DNA from: QAMX01 sp964515055
Lineage (GTDB): Bacteria > Bacillota > Clostridia > Oscillospirales > QAMX01
Length of the DNA: 21,802 nucleotides
Reading direction: 5' to 3'
NCBI GenBank assembly: GCA_964515055.1
Contig: CAZEUG010000030.1
Span: 1 to 21,802 of the forward strand
Position 1 is the first letter of the stretch. Each line of letters opens with the position of its first letter. The notes beneath the pieces were generated by a model, which saw only the letters and a list, made by a program, of their open reading frames with translations, ran no database searches and was not told the origin of the DNA. Position numbers and translations under genes: made by a program. Below are positions 13,840 to 21,802 of this stretch, piece by piece.

Positions 13840-14250
13840 ATGAAACAATGGTTGCAGTCCATTGGCCGAAAAATTCGAACCGGGATGAGCCGCAGCTACG
13901 GCACGGATGAGCTGTCGCGGTTTCTGCTGATTGTCGCCACCGTGCTGGTGCTGCTGTCCATCCTGTTCCCGCCGCTGAATCTGCTGGCGATGGCGCTGCT
14001 GCTCTGGTCGGTGTTCCGCACCTGTTCCGGAAACATTCGGAAGCGTCAGAAGGAGCGCGCCCGCTATTTGCAGTGGACGGGCAAAATCCGCACCTTTTTC
14101 CGGCTGCGGCGGCAGATGTTCCGCGAACGGAAAACGCACCGCTATTTTCGCTGTCCCGCCTGTCGGGCGCAGCTCCGTGTGCCAAAGGGCAAAGGGACGA
14201 TCGTCGTCACCTGCACCCGCTGCGGTCACAAAATCACCCGGAAAACCTGA
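13840..14250 (+). CDS. Small membrane protein with C-terminal zinc ribbon, unknown function
   Basis: The 136-residue product has a basic N-terminus with a GTDELSRFLL segment, a hydrophobic hairpin of two helices (about 26-60), a strongly basic helix (about 62-100) and a C-terminal zinc ribbon, YFRCPACRAQLRVPKGKG...CTRCGHK, with Cys105, Cys108, Cys125 and Cys128. The layout (two helices, basic stretch, Cys-x2-Cys pairs around an RVPKGKG turn) is one I associate with a conserved uncharacterised clostridial family. ACGGAGG stands 8-9 bases before the ATG, which decides against in-frame ATGs at 13744 and 13813. It is probably a target of the upstream two-component system. Confidence 0.8.
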   Translation: MKQWLQSIGRKIRTGMSRSYGTDELSRFLLIVATVLVLLSILFPPLNLLAMALLLWSVFRTCSGNIRKRQKERARYLQWTGKIRTFFRLRRQMFRERKTHRYFRCPACRAQLRVPKGKGTIVVTCTRCGHKITRKT

Positions 14251-14268
14251 CGGCTGTGGCCGTTCCCC

Positions 14269-14700
14269 ATGCGCCTGAAGGGCAACGCGTATCCATCTGT
14301 TCCTGACGCTGGCATTCCTCTTTTTGATCGGTTCTGTCCCCGGCTGGGTGATTGAGCCTTTCTTCCGGCGGTTCTTCTCCTTGGCCAACCCCGATCGGAA
14401 ATGGATCAACCCCGGCTTCTGCACCGACCCCTATGTGCCGCTGTACGGTTTGGCCTGTGCATTCTGTATCCGATTGCGCAGCCGGAAGCCTACGGCTGGC
14501 CGGGCTTTTATGTCTGAAGGCGGCGCGGGTGCGCCTCTTGGATGATTCCGATGAGCGCCGGAATGCGCAGGGGCTGATCTGTCCGAAGTTCTCTCCGGCC
14601 CGGGCAGGGCTGGGCGCGATTTACTATTTCTTCTTCCACCCGCATATTCTCAATGCGCTCGCCCGAACACATTCGGGCATCGCTGGAGAAAACCAAAAAG
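14269..14700 (+). pseudogene. Remnant of a PF06541-type (ABC_trans_CmpB) membrane protein
   Basis: From ATG at 14269 eight codons read in one frame. After a one-base shift the sequence continues HLFLTLAFLFLIGSVPGWVIEPFF... with KWINPGFCTDPYVPLYGLA, the signature of the PF06541 family (GxxxGWxxE...W.N.GF..GP..P.YG). The frame then breaks down. A third frame near 14625-14670 gives YYFFFHPHILNALARTHSG, resembling a later part of the same family. At least two frameshifts and a large loss mean it cannot make a normal protein. The tail, up to the ftsH ribosome site, holds a small CACGC-TTCG-GCGTG hairpin (14758-14771) and no gene. Confidence 0.65.
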
Positions 14701-14818
14701 AAAATTCGCAGACAACCCTCTGCAAACCCATATTCCTGCATTTTCATTGAAATTCATCACGCTTCGGCGTGTCGCAGACGCAAGCAGTTCATTTCAAAAT
14801 ACAAAGGAGCGATGCATC

Positions 14819-16660
14819 ATGAATGAAGTCAACCGTCCCAAGAAGTCCCTGTTTTTCTATTATGGCATTGTGCTGCTGATCCTGGTACTGGTCAACACGG
14901 TGCTCATGCCGTGGTTTGTCGATCGGCGGGTACAGGAGGTGGACTACGGCACCTTCATCTCCATGGCGGAGGCCAAAAACATCGGTCTCGCGGAAATCAG
15001 TGAATCAGAAAACCAGATCACCTTCACGGACAAGGAGCAGAAGCAGGTGTACAAGACCGCAATGGTCAATGACGCCAACCTGACGGAGCGGCTGTATGCG
15101 GCCGGCGCGGAATTTTCCGGAGAAATTCTGGAAGAGCCCAACTGGCTGATTGAGCTTCTCTTTTCCTGGGTGCTGCCGATCGGCATTGTCATCCTCATCG
15201 GCCGGTTTTTCTCCCGAAAAATCATGGATCGCGCCGGCGGCGGTGCCAATTCCATGATGTTCAACATGGGAAAGTCAAACGCAAAGGTGTATGTCAAATC
15301 CTCGAACGGCATCATGTTTGACGACGTGGAGGGTGTTGATGAAGCGGAGGACAGCCTGCGCGAGGTTGTCGACTATCTGCACAACCCCAAAAAGTACACG
15401 GAAATCGGCGCGCAGATGCCCAAGGGCATTCTGCTCGTCGGCCCTCCGGGAACGGGGAAAACCATGCTGGCCAAAGCGGTGGCCGGGGAAGCCGGTGTGC
15501 CGTTCTTCTCCATGAGCGGTTCGGAATTCGTGGAGATGTTTGCCGGCATGGGTGCGTCCAAGGTGCGCGACCTGTTCAAGCAGGCAAAGGAAAAGGCGCC
15601 CTGCATCGTTTTCATCGATGAGATTGACGCCATCGGTGGCAAGCGCAACGCCGGGAGCTTCGGCGGTGGGCACGATGAACGGGAGCAGACGCTGAACCAG
15701 CTGCTGACGGAGATGGACGGCTTTGAGGGCAACACCGGCGTCATGATTCTGGCGGCCACCAACCGTCCGGATTCGCTGGATCCCGCGCTGACGCGTCCGG
15801 GGCGGTTTGACCGGCGCGTTCCGGTCGAGCTGCCGGATCTCAAGGGGCGCGAGGCGATTTTGCGTGTCCACTGCAAAAAGGTCAAGACTGATGCACATCT
15901 CGATCTGACACAGGTCGCCCGCATGGCGTCCGGTGCATCCGGTGCTGAGCTGGCCAACATCGTCAACGAGGCGGCTCTCCGTGCCGTCCGCGCCGGGCGG
16001 AGCTGCGTCACGCAGGCCGATCTGGAAGAAAGCATTGAAGTGATCATTGCAGGCTACCAGAAAAAGAACGCCATCCTCACCGATCAGGAGAAAATGATCG
16101 TCGCGTACCACGAAATTGGCCATGCGCTCGTCGCCGCAATGCAGACCCATTCCGCGCCGGTGCAGAAAATCACCATCATTCCCCGCACCTCCGGCGCACT
16201 CGGCTATACGATGCAGGTCGATGAAGGCAATCACTACCTGATGAGCCGTGAGGAAATCGAGAACAAAATCGCCACCTATACAGGTGGCCGCGCTGCGGAG
16301 GAAATCGCGGTCGGCTCCGTGACAACCGGCGCTTCCAACGACATTGAGCAGGCCACGCACCTGGCCAGAGCCATGATCACGCGCTACGGCATGAGCGACG
16401 ACTTCGGCATGGTGGCCTTCGAAAACGTCAGCAATCAGTATCTGGGCGGCGATGCATCGCTCGTCTGCTCGGCAGATACGCAGGCGGAAATTGACCGGCA
16501 GGTCATCGCGCTGGTCAGGAAGCAGTACGAAAAGGCACGGCAGATTTTAGAGGATCACAAGCCACAGCTCGATCGGCTCGCACAGCATCTCTATCAGAAC
16601 GAAACGATCACCGGCGAGGAATTCATGGAGATTCTGAATGCGTCCGCTTTGCCTTGCTGA
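14819..16660 (+). CDS. ftsH: ATP-dependent zinc metalloprotease FtsH
   Basis: Membrane-anchored AAA+ protease that degrades membrane and regulatory proteins. The 613 residues show TM1 (about 12-33), an external domain, TM2 (about 109-130), and an AAA domain with Walker A GPPGTGKT (208-215), pore motif FAGMG, Walker B CIVFIDEID (262-270) and the second region of homology ending RPGRFDRR. The peptidase domain follows, with HEIGH (His431, His435) and the third-ligand region SNDIEQAT (Asp508). AAAGGAG stands 9 bases before ATG 14819, ruling out the in-frame ATG at 14747. The pore has FAGM where FVGV/FVGM is usual, a mild variant. No promoter is obvious; the lipid kinase follows after 45 bases and is probably cotranscribed. 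Confidence 0.96.
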   Translation: MNEVNRPKKSLFFYYGIVLLILVLVNTVLMPWFVDRRVQEVDYGTFISMAEAKNIGLAEISESENQITFTDKEQKQVYKTAMVNDANLTERLYAAGAEFSGEILEEPNWLIELLFSWVLPIGIVILIGRFFSRKIMDRAGGGANSMMFNMGKSNAKVYVKSSNGIMFDDVEGVDEAEDSLREVVDYLHNPKKYTEIGAQMPKGILLVGPPGTGKTMLAKAVAGEAGVPFFSMSGSEFVEMFAGMGASKVRDLFKQAKEKAPCIVFIDEIDAIGGKRNAGSFGGGHDEREQTLNQLLTEMDGFEGNTGVMILAATNRPDSLDPALTRPGRFDRRVPVELPDLKGREAILRVHCKKVKTDAHLDLTQVARMASGASGAELANIVNEAALRAVRAGRSCVTQADLEESIEVIIAGYQKKNAILTDQEKMIVAYHEIGHALVAAMQTHSAPVQKITIIPRTSGALGYTMQVDEGNHYLMSREEIENKIATYTGGRAAEEIAVGSVTTGASNDIEQATHLARAMITRYGMSDDFGMVAFENVSNQYLGGDASLVCSADTQAEIDRQVIALVRKQYEKARQILEDHKPQLDRLAQHLYQNETITGEEFMEILNASALPC

Positions 16661-16705
16661 CAGCCATGCATTGAATCAACAGGAAAGGATCGAAGGCTGA
16701 ACATC

Positions 16706-17611
16706 ATGGGACAGATTTACCTTTTATACAATCCGCTCGCCGGGGATGCCTCCGTAGTCGCTGGTCGTCTGGAATCACTCAAAGCGCACATTGGGCAGCA
16801 GCCGTTCACGGAGGTGGATGTGACCGCCCTGCACTCCTATGCCGATTTCTTCGAGTGCCTCACGTCGGAGGATGTGGTCTATCTGTGCGGCGGTGATGGA
16901 ACCATCCACCGCCTGATCAACGGGATGTGCGGCACCCGACTCCCCTGCCGCCTGTATTACTATTGCAGCGGTACAGGCAATGATTTCCTGCGCGATCTGG
17001 GGCATTCGCCCGACGGAGAGCCCATCGCGATGAACCTGTATCTGGAAAAGCTGCCGCGTGTCACAGTCAAGGAGCGCACCTACCGGTTCCTCAACAACGC
17101 CAGCTTCGGCATTGACGGCTACTGCACCGAGGTCGGCGACACGCTGAAGGCCGCGAAAAAGCCCGTTAATTATACGACCATTGCGCTGAAGGGGCTGTTC
17201 ATCGGGTTCCGCCCCACCCATGCACAGGTCACGGTGGACGGGCAGACCATTTCCCACAAAAAGGTGTGGATGGCCGCCACCATGAATGGTCGCTATCTGG
17301 GCGGCGGCATGATGGCCGCGCCGGGGCAGAATCGGATGGATCCGGAGGGCAAGGTGTCGCTCATGGTCGTTCACGATGCCGGGCGGCTGCGGCTGCTGAC
17401 ACTCTTCCCCACCCTCTTCAAGGGGACACACATCCGCTATCAGAAATACGTCTCCATCTACCGCGGGCATGACATCTCCGTCACGTTTGACGAGCCGCGT
17501 CCGATGCAGCTGGACGGCGAAACCATTCATGACGTTTTGACCTATCATGTGCAGAGCGATCAGGCCGCGCAGCAGGCGGATGCTCAGAAGACACCCGTCT
17601 GCGTGGGGTAA
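16706..17611 (+). CDS. Diacylglycerol kinase-family lipid kinase
   Basis: Soluble or peripheral lipid kinase of the DgkB/YegS type, which phosphorylates diacylglycerol or a related lipid to recycle it into phospholipid synthesis. The 301-residue product starts with the family's N-terminal YLLYNPLAG motif. It carries the nucleotide-binding LCGGDGTIHR (GGDGT 62-66) and GTGNDF (89-94), FGIDGYCTEV, and a beta-rich C-terminal domain ending MQLDGE. Length matches the family. It lies 45 bases after ftsH in the same direction, with AAGG-type ribosome sites in the gap, and ends before a bidirectional terminator. Exact substrate is not evident. Confidence 0.9.
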   Translation: MGQIYLLYNPLAGDASVVAGRLESLKAHIGQQPFTEVDVTALHSYADFFECLTSEDVVYLCGGDGTIHRLINGMCGTRLPCRLYYYCSGTGNDFLRDLGHSPDGEPIAMNLYLEKLPRVTVKERTYRFLNNASFGIDGYCTEVGDTLKAAKKPVNYTTIALKGLFIGFRPTHAQVTVDGQTISHKKVWMAATMNGRYLGGGMMAAPGQNRMDPEGKVSLMVVHDAGRLRLLTLFPTLFKGTHIRYQKYVSIYRGHDISVTFDEPRPMQLDGETIHDVLTYHVQSDQAAQQADAQKTPVCVG

Positions 17612-17663
17612 ACGCGCCGTCTGACAGCTGTGTGGCCATCGCCTGATATCCATCCACAGACAG

Positions 17664-17713
17664 AAAAATCCGCTGAACGGTTCCGTTTGGAACTCGTTCA
17701 GCGGATTTCTTTC
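17664..17713. terminator. Bidirectional terminator between convergent units
   Basis: The long stem AAATCCGCTGAACG/CGTTCAGCGGATTT encloses an inner GTTCC-GTTT-GGAAC stem. T-rich tracts lie on both sides (TTTCTTTCG on plus, ATTTTTCTG on minus). It serves the lipid kinase unit on plus and the transporter unit on minus. Confidence 0.9.
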
Positions 17714-17742
17714 GTCTTGGACAGGCGTTGTCGGGTTTTCGG

Positions 17743-18642
17743 TCAGAACAGGCCACTGATGCAGACGGCGGCAAGAATCCCGGCGCAGACGCCGCACCAT
17801 CGGCGCAGCGACAGCCTTTCCCGGAACAGCACCAGGCCGGAGAGCATGGCCAGCAGCATCGGCAGCAGGTTGATCAACGGGAAGAGGATGACGGCATCGA
17901 GCTTGCCGGAGAGAAACAGGTTGATGGTGTGCGGGAATGCAAAGACGCAGCCTGCGAGACAGGGAAGCCCCCACAGAAGTGCCGGGCGACCATGCGGCGC
18001 TTCCTGTGTGCGGGCGGTTCGCGCCAGCATCCCCGCCGACAGCAGTGCGGAGACCACAAAGCAGCTGAGCAGCAGCGCGCCGGTTTCGTCACTGTGGGTG
18101 GAATTCTGATGCAGCTTTTGCAGCACGCCGGTCGCGCCGGAGGCCAGCGCCGCAATCAGGCTGAGCAGCAGCCATTTGGCGCCGACCTGTTTTTTCGGTT
18201 CCGAGCCAGTCGCATACTCCGGCGAAAGCACGAGACAGACCAGCATCAGCAGGACGCCGCACCACTGGACAGCCGTCACCGTTTCGCCCCAGAGCAGCCC
18301 GGACAGGGCGGGAATCACCGAGGAGAGCGAGACGATCACCGTCGTATACGAAAACGGACCGAGAGCGAACGCTTTCAGGTTGGCAGCCAGACCCCAGACG
18401 TCGGCCATGCCCATCAGCAGGCCGAGCAGGACGCTGTACAGGCTCCATGTATGCAGGCCGCCCGACCACGCCAGCAGCACCGCAATCATCCCGCCGCAGC
18501 AGACGCTCCGGCCAAGGTTGTAGCGCCAGAGTGTGCGGCCGCCGCCGTGGATGCGTTTCGAATAGCACCCGCCGAGCATGGAATTGAGCCAGCTGGTCAG
18601 GATGGTCAATGCCAGCAGCAGCGGGACAGGCAGGTTCAGCAT
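17743..18642 (-). CDS. EamA/DMT-family membrane transporter
   Basis: The 299-residue product is hydrophobic throughout, with about ten helices arranged as two similar halves. The halves join near residues 148-156 (SEPKKQVGAK), as in the EamA family of drug/metabolite transporters. The second half ends with a typical LINLLPMLLAMLSGLVLFRERLSLRRW..G helix pair, containing the conserved helix-end Glu. Its start codon overlaps the stop of the alpha-galactosidase gene (TGATG), with GGGAG upstream, so the two are translationally coupled. This suggests the cargo relates to galactoside metabolism, but the family is too broad to name a substrate. Confidence 0.8.
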   Translation of the reverse strand: MLNLPVPLLLALTILTSWLNSMLGGCYSKRIHGGGRTLWRYNLGRSVCCGGMIAVLLAWSGGLHTWSLYSVLLGLLMGMADVWGLAANLKAFALGPFSYTTVIVSLSSVIPALSGLLWGETVTAVQWCGVLLMLVCLVLSPEYATGSEPKKQVGAKWLLLSLIAALASGATGVLQKLHQNSTHSDETGALLLSCFVVSALLSAGMLARTARTQEAPHGRPALLWGLPCLAGCVFAFPHTINLFLSGKLDAVILFPLINLLPMLLAMLSGLVLFRERLSLRRWCGVCAGILAAVCISGLF

Positions 18643-20672
18643 CAGTCGGTCACTCCCTCTTCCAGAGTCAGGTGGAGCAGTCGTGCCGTCCGCGGCTGAT
18701 CAAAGGTCAGCGTCAGGCCGTTGCCTGAATCGGTCAGCGTCGCTCCGCTGTCTGCATCCGTCAGGTGGCAGGTGCGGTCAAACGGCAGGTGCAGGGAAAG
18801 CGTCTCATCTGCGCATTCCTCCTGTCGGAACGCGAGCAGGACGCCGGTTTCATCTGCCGGGTCGAAAAACAGGAAGGCCGTGAAGCCGCTTCGATCGGTC
18901 TGGCTGTGCCAGCTCGTCAGCGGATAAAATTCCTTCAGGAGGTAGCGGCGGATGGATTTCCACTCCGTCAGGCCGTTCCGCAGGATCTGAAAATCCTGAT
19001 CGGGGTCCTGCACGAACTGGGAATCGACGTTCAGCGCGGGCAGATACGATGCGCGCCAGACATAGGGATCGCTGATGCCGGTGGCGGCCAGCTGTTCCTT
19101 CTTCTCTTTGGTATTTGCGCCGCAGAACGGAATCCACGGGAGGAAGGCGGTCGTCATGGACAGGCGCAGCGCCGTTGTGGTGCGGTCAGCATCACTCCGC
19201 AGAATCGGCACGCCGCGGCGCATGGATTCGAGATCGTTGCGGCCGCCGCCCGATGCGCAGGAATCCACGAAGCCGCAGCCGCCGTAGGACAGGGTACAGG
19301 CAATGATTTCGTCCCACATCCGGTAATGCCCATCGATGAACTTGCATTCGGTGATGCCGCGGCGGTTCTCCCCTTCCAGCTGATCCAGATATTGCCAGAG
19401 CCGTGCCGGGTCGCTGTTGTTGTCTTCGCGGTACATTTCGATGCGGTTTTCGCGCAGTGTCCTGCAGATCCGATCGGTTGTCCACTTGCGGCAGTCCTCC
19501 CGGCCGATGTTATTTGAAATCGCCGCAACACCTTCCTGACGGATGGCCCATTCCCGCTGATAGCCGAAATGCGCGACCAGGTCGTCCGGGAACGTCACCC
19601 GCTCCGGCTCAAACCACATCAGCGTTTTCATGCCGTTGGCGCGGGCAAAATCCGTGGATTCGCGCAGGCTGTTGCCCGGCCATTTGACGGGATCCACCTC
19701 CCAGGTGCCGACCGTGTCCCACCAGTCATGCCCCCGGACAAACGGTTCCGCGCTCCCCAAATCCGGTGAGAGGTACCAGCCCGCGTCGAGCCACCGAAAA
19801 TCGACCTTGACGTCCTCCGCAAACATTTTTTCCAGGCTTCTCCGCCAGGTGGTGCTGCGTTCGGAAATGCTGCCGTCCGACTGCGGGAGACCGGTATCGC
19901 TCGCCAGGCAGCAGGTGGAAAAGGGTTCCAGCGCACGACCGGATGCGTCTGCCCTGGGAAGGTTGTGTTCGATAAACCAGCTGCGCCAGTAGTTGCAGGC
20001 GTACGCCGAATCCCGGACGGTATAGGGTGCGCAGACAAACAGCGCCGTGCGGATGGTCTCTCCGGGCTTCAGGCAGGTGGCCAGATGGTTGACGGAATTG
20101 GCGGTGTATACGGTTCGGCTGCCCTCTGCATGGAATGTCGCCGACCAGGTACCCGCCCAGCCGATGGCCAGCATGACGCCCCCGCTGCCGTATTCGAGGC
20201 AGAAATAGGGGAAGTAGACGTGGGTAGCGCGTCCGGAATCGGAGCAGAAGCGGATATCCCCGTCTGCCAGGTCGAAACGGTAGGGCGCGTAGTCCCTGTC
20301 GTGGTCGCCGTAGATGCCGCTCAGAACCGGATGCTCGCCTTCGAAGGTCACGACGCTTTTCACGTTCCGCAGCACCTTGGAATCCCGGTTTGTCCGGTTT
20401 TGAAACCACACCGTCCACTCGGTTGCGCCGTGCGAGGCGTAATGCGTCAGGCGAAGGCAGACGGTCAGCTCCTCCTGCAAAAGATACGTCTGCTCGGTGG
20501 TGGTCACCGTCCCGTTTTGGGCGGTATGCGACTCCTGCAGCACCAGCGCTTCGTCCGCAAAGCCACAATAGGTTCGGTCACCGTATGTAAAGGAAAACGG
20601 AATGTCTGCCGGATGTGCCAGCATTGCGCGATATCGCCCGTCTGCCTGAGGATTGACATAGGATCGTACCAT
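18642..20672 (-). CDS. Alpha-galactosidase, GH36 family
   Basis: Cytoplasmic enzyme releasing alpha-linked galactose from raffinose-type or melibiose-type sugars. The 676 residues comprise an N-terminal beta-supersandwich domain (about 1-270), a catalytic barrel (about 275-580) and a C-terminal beta domain. WLDAGWY (294-300), MWFEPERV (352-359), YREDNNSDP with Asp417 as expected nucleophile and VDSCASGGGRNDLE with Asp480 as expected acid/base mark GH36/clan GH-D. The nucleophile motif differs from the KWDMNR of canonical members and matches a subgroup with R-x-D-x-N-x-DP. ATG at 20672 follows AAAAGGGG by 9 bases; the TTG two codons earlier is less likely. No signal peptide. It shares its upstream gap with a divergent AraC-type regulator, probably its activator. 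Confidence 0.92.
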   Translation of the reverse strand: MVRSYVNPQADGRYRAMLAHPADIPFSFTYGDRTYCGFADEALVLQESHTAQNGTVTTTEQTYLLQEELTVCLRLTHYASHGATEWTVWFQNRTNRDSKVLRNVKSVVTFEGEHPVLSGIYGDHDRDYAPYRFDLADGDIRFCSDSGRATHVYFPYFCLEYGSGGVMLAIGWAGTWSATFHAEGSRTVYTANSVNHLATCLKPGETIRTALFVCAPYTVRDSAYACNYWRSWFIEHNLPRADASGRALEPFSTCCLASDTGLPQSDGSISERSTTWRRSLEKMFAEDVKVDFRWLDAGWYLSPDLGSAEPFVRGHDWWDTVGTWEVDPVKWPGNSLRESTDFARANGMKTLMWFEPERVTFPDDLVAHFGYQREWAIRQEGVAAISNNIGREDCRKWTTDRICRTLRENRIEMYREDNNSDPARLWQYLDQLEGENRRGITECKFIDGHYRMWDEIIACTLSYGGCGFVDSCASGGGRNDLESMRRGVPILRSDADRTTTALRLSMTTAFLPWIPFCGANTKEKKEQLAATGISDPYVWRASYLPALNVDSQFVQDPDQDFQILRNGLTEWKSIRRYLLKEFYPLTSWHSQTDRSGFTAFLFFDPADETGVLLAFRQEECADETLSLHLPFDRTCHLTDADSGATLTDSGNGLTLTFDQPRTARLLHLTLEEGVTD

Positions 20673-20706
20673 TTTCAACAGCCCCTTTTCTTTTCTGGCT
20701 TTTTAT

Positions 20707-20720
20707 GGTATTATATTACC
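20707..20720 (-). promoter_or_regulatory. Alpha-galactosidase promoter core with inverted repeat
   Basis: On the minus strand a perfect TATAAT (20715-20710) lies about 40 bases before the gene but has no recognisable -35 hexamer 16-18 bases upstream, a mark of activator-dependent promoters. The -10 sits within GGTATTATATTACC, an imperfect inverted repeat that might bind a regulator. Confidence 0.5.
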
Positions 20721-20787
20721 GTTTCAGGAACACGATTTCTATGGCAATTTAATCAGAAACTATGAATTTTCGATCAAGGTGATTGCG

Positions 20788-21648
20788 ATGGCGGTTTCAT
20801 CATCCGATGCAGTTCCCATGCAGCAGCTCTGGCCGTTTCAAAAGGAAGTCCTCGCGCTTCCGGAGCTGGTTTTTTCTGTCCGGCATTCCCGGCGTCCGAC
20901 CTCGCCGGAGGATCCCGTTCTGGACGGGATGCACATCCACGATTCCTACGAGGCGTATGTCCACGTATCCGGGAGCGGCGCCTTTCTGGTCAACCATCTG
21001 CTGTACCCGCTTCGGCGCGGCGATATCATTTTCACTCGGCCGGGAGATGTCCATGTGCTGGTCATTCAGGAGCCCTGTCTGGCCGAGCACTACTGTCTCT
21101 GGCTCGATTCCGCCTGCTGCGATTCGCTGATTCCTCAGGCGCGCCACCCGGATTTCGGCAACCATCTGCACGTTTCCGGTGCGGAAGGCGACCAGATGCT
21201 GGGGTGGTTTCAGAAGCTGACAGCCGACGATCCGCAAAGCCCGTTGGAGCGGGCAGCCATCGTTTTGCAGATTGTGCTGCTGCTTTCCCGGACGAACGAA
21301 GGCGGGCTGCACGCGGCGTCCGCACTTTCGCCCGGAATGCAGGATATTCTGGACTATATGCACAGTTCCCTGCGGGAGATCGGCAGCATTCAGGATATTG
21401 CCGCACATTTTCACATCAGCACCGCCACCCTGAACCGGTGGTTCCGGCAGCAGATTCATGTCTCTCCTCAGGAATTTCTGCGCGCCAAACGTCTGGCCTG
21501 CGCCCGGCAATGTCTGGACAGCGGCGCAACGGTGACGGAAAGCTGTATGCGTTCGGGTTTTTCCGACTGCTCGTACTTCATTTCCGTGTTCCGTCAGACC
21601 TTTGGTATGACGCCGCGCCGGTACCAGCATCGGAATGATATCCGGTGA
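20788..21648 (+). CDS. AraC-family transcriptional regulator
   Basis: Sugar-responsive regulator, probably activating the divergent alpha-galactosidase/transporter unit. The 286 residues have an N-terminal cupin domain with HIHDSYEAYVHVSGSG (49-64) and RRGDIIFTRPGDVHV (76-90), then two C-terminal helix-turn-helix units. These are SIQDIAAHFHISTATLNRWFRQ (200-221) and TVTESCMRSGFSDCSYFISVFRQTFGMTPRRYQ (248-280), the AraC signature. ATG at 20788 is preferred because AAGGTG lies 6 bases upstream; the GTG at 20779 overlaps that site. The 115-base divergent gap with GH36 should hold its operator. Its own promoter is not clear. Confidence 0.92.
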   Translation: MAVSSSDAVPMQQLWPFQKEVLALPELVFSVRHSRRPTSPEDPVLDGMHIHDSYEAYVHVSGSGAFLVNHLLYPLRRGDIIFTRPGDVHVLVIQEPCLAEHYCLWLDSACCDSLIPQARHPDFGNHLHVSGAEGDQMLGWFQKLTADDPQSPLERAAIVLQIVLLLSRTNEGGLHAASALSPGMQDILDYMHSSLREIGSIQDIAAHFHISTATLNRWFRQQIHVSPQEFLRAKRLACARQCLDSGATVTESCMRSGFSDCSYFISVFRQTFGMTPRRYQHRNDIR

Positions 21649-21673
21649 ATGTCATGTTTTTTGGCGAAATGAC

Positions 21674-21702
21674 TTGACAAATTCGAATGGATGTAGTAAA
21701 AT
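21674..21702 (+). promoter_or_regulatory. Promoter of the tRNA-Ser-like gene
   Basis: TTGACA (21674-21679), 17 bases and TAAAAT (21697-21702) make a strong vegetative promoter about 40 bases before the tRNA-like sequence. Confidence 0.82.
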
Positions 21703-21740
21703 AGTCAGGTACGGTGCGTTTGCGTCACCACTGCAAACAC

Positions 21741-21802
21741 GGAGAGGTATCGAAGTGGTCATAACGGGGCTGACTCGAAAACCAAAGACCATTTTGGAAA
21801 CC
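21741..21802 (+). tRNA. 5' part of a tRNA-Ser-like gene (anticodon CGA), aberrant
   Basis: GGAGAGG is a typical tRNA-Ser 5' acceptor strand. A short D stem TCG/CGG with GGTCATAA in the loop follows, then an anticodon loop CTCGAAA reading CGA (Ser). The anticodon stem does not close: GCTGA (21769-21773) faces ACCAA (21781-21785), with only one pair possible. The variable and T arms lie beyond or at the window end. It is therefore either a damaged or hybrid tRNA, a recombination junction or an assembly chimera at a contig end. Confidence 0.6.

Noticed and set aside
15275..16360. Minus-strand frames opposite ftsH
   Set aside because: The plus strand encodes every FtsH motif here, so the antisense frames are by-products.

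Overview
The window looks like chromosomal DNA from a moderately high-GC anaerobic Firmicute of the Clostridia, probably Oscillospiraceae-like. This is inferred from gene content: a His-type (SipW-like) signal peptidase, a sodium-pumping biotin decarboxylase operon, zinc-ribbon membrane proteins, strong AGGAGG ribosome sites, consensus TTGACA-N17-TATAAT promoters and abundant intergenic palindromic repeats. No phage, transposase, CRISPR array or toxin-antitoxin gene was seen.

Layout. 1-1260: a minus-strand signal peptidase with its own consensus promoter, then a long gap holding a small, probably frameshifted reading frame. 1269-2756: a GH39-like glycosidase transcription unit with promoter, LacI-type operator and terminator. 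2757-3166: a repeat-rich gap. 3180-9420 (minus): the main operon, in transcription order a methylmalonyl-CoA-decarboxylase-type carboxyltransferase (mmdA), OadG-like gamma subunit, biotin carrier protein, OadB sodium pump, OadA-type carboxyltransferase and a ROK glucokinase. 9464-9667: tRNA-Trp with promoter and terminator, divergent from the operon. 9715-10335: about 600 bases of hairpin arrays and repeats without a gene. 10381-11780 (minus): two zinc-ribbon membrane proteins. 11918-14250 (plus): an OmpR-type two-component system and a third small zinc-ribbon membrane protein; both plus-strand promoters carry the same 18-bp direct-repeat box. 14269-14700: a decayed PF06541-type membrane protein. 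14819-17611: FtsH protease and a diacylglycerol-kinase-type lipid kinase. 17743-21648: a GH36 alpha-galactosidase/EamA transporter pair facing a divergent AraC-type regulator. 21674-21802: promoter and 5' part of a tRNA-Ser-like gene, cut by the window end, whose anticodon stem does not pair.

How the genes work together. The decarboxylase operon encodes both carboxyltransferase types (acyl-CoA and 2-oxoacid), one shared biotin carrier and the membrane pump parts, but no biotin carboxylase. It could couple decarboxylation of methylmalonyl-CoA and/or oxaloacetate to Na+ export, or exchange carboxyl groups between the two. The glucokinase, GH39 and GH36 genes point to use of plant-derived oligosaccharides. 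The two-component system probably autoregulates and controls the envelope protein next to it. Nothing here is plainly a wholly new system. The best leads are the shared regulator box, the structured RNA inside the decarboxylase operon, the hairpin-array repeats and the aberrant tRNA-Ser.
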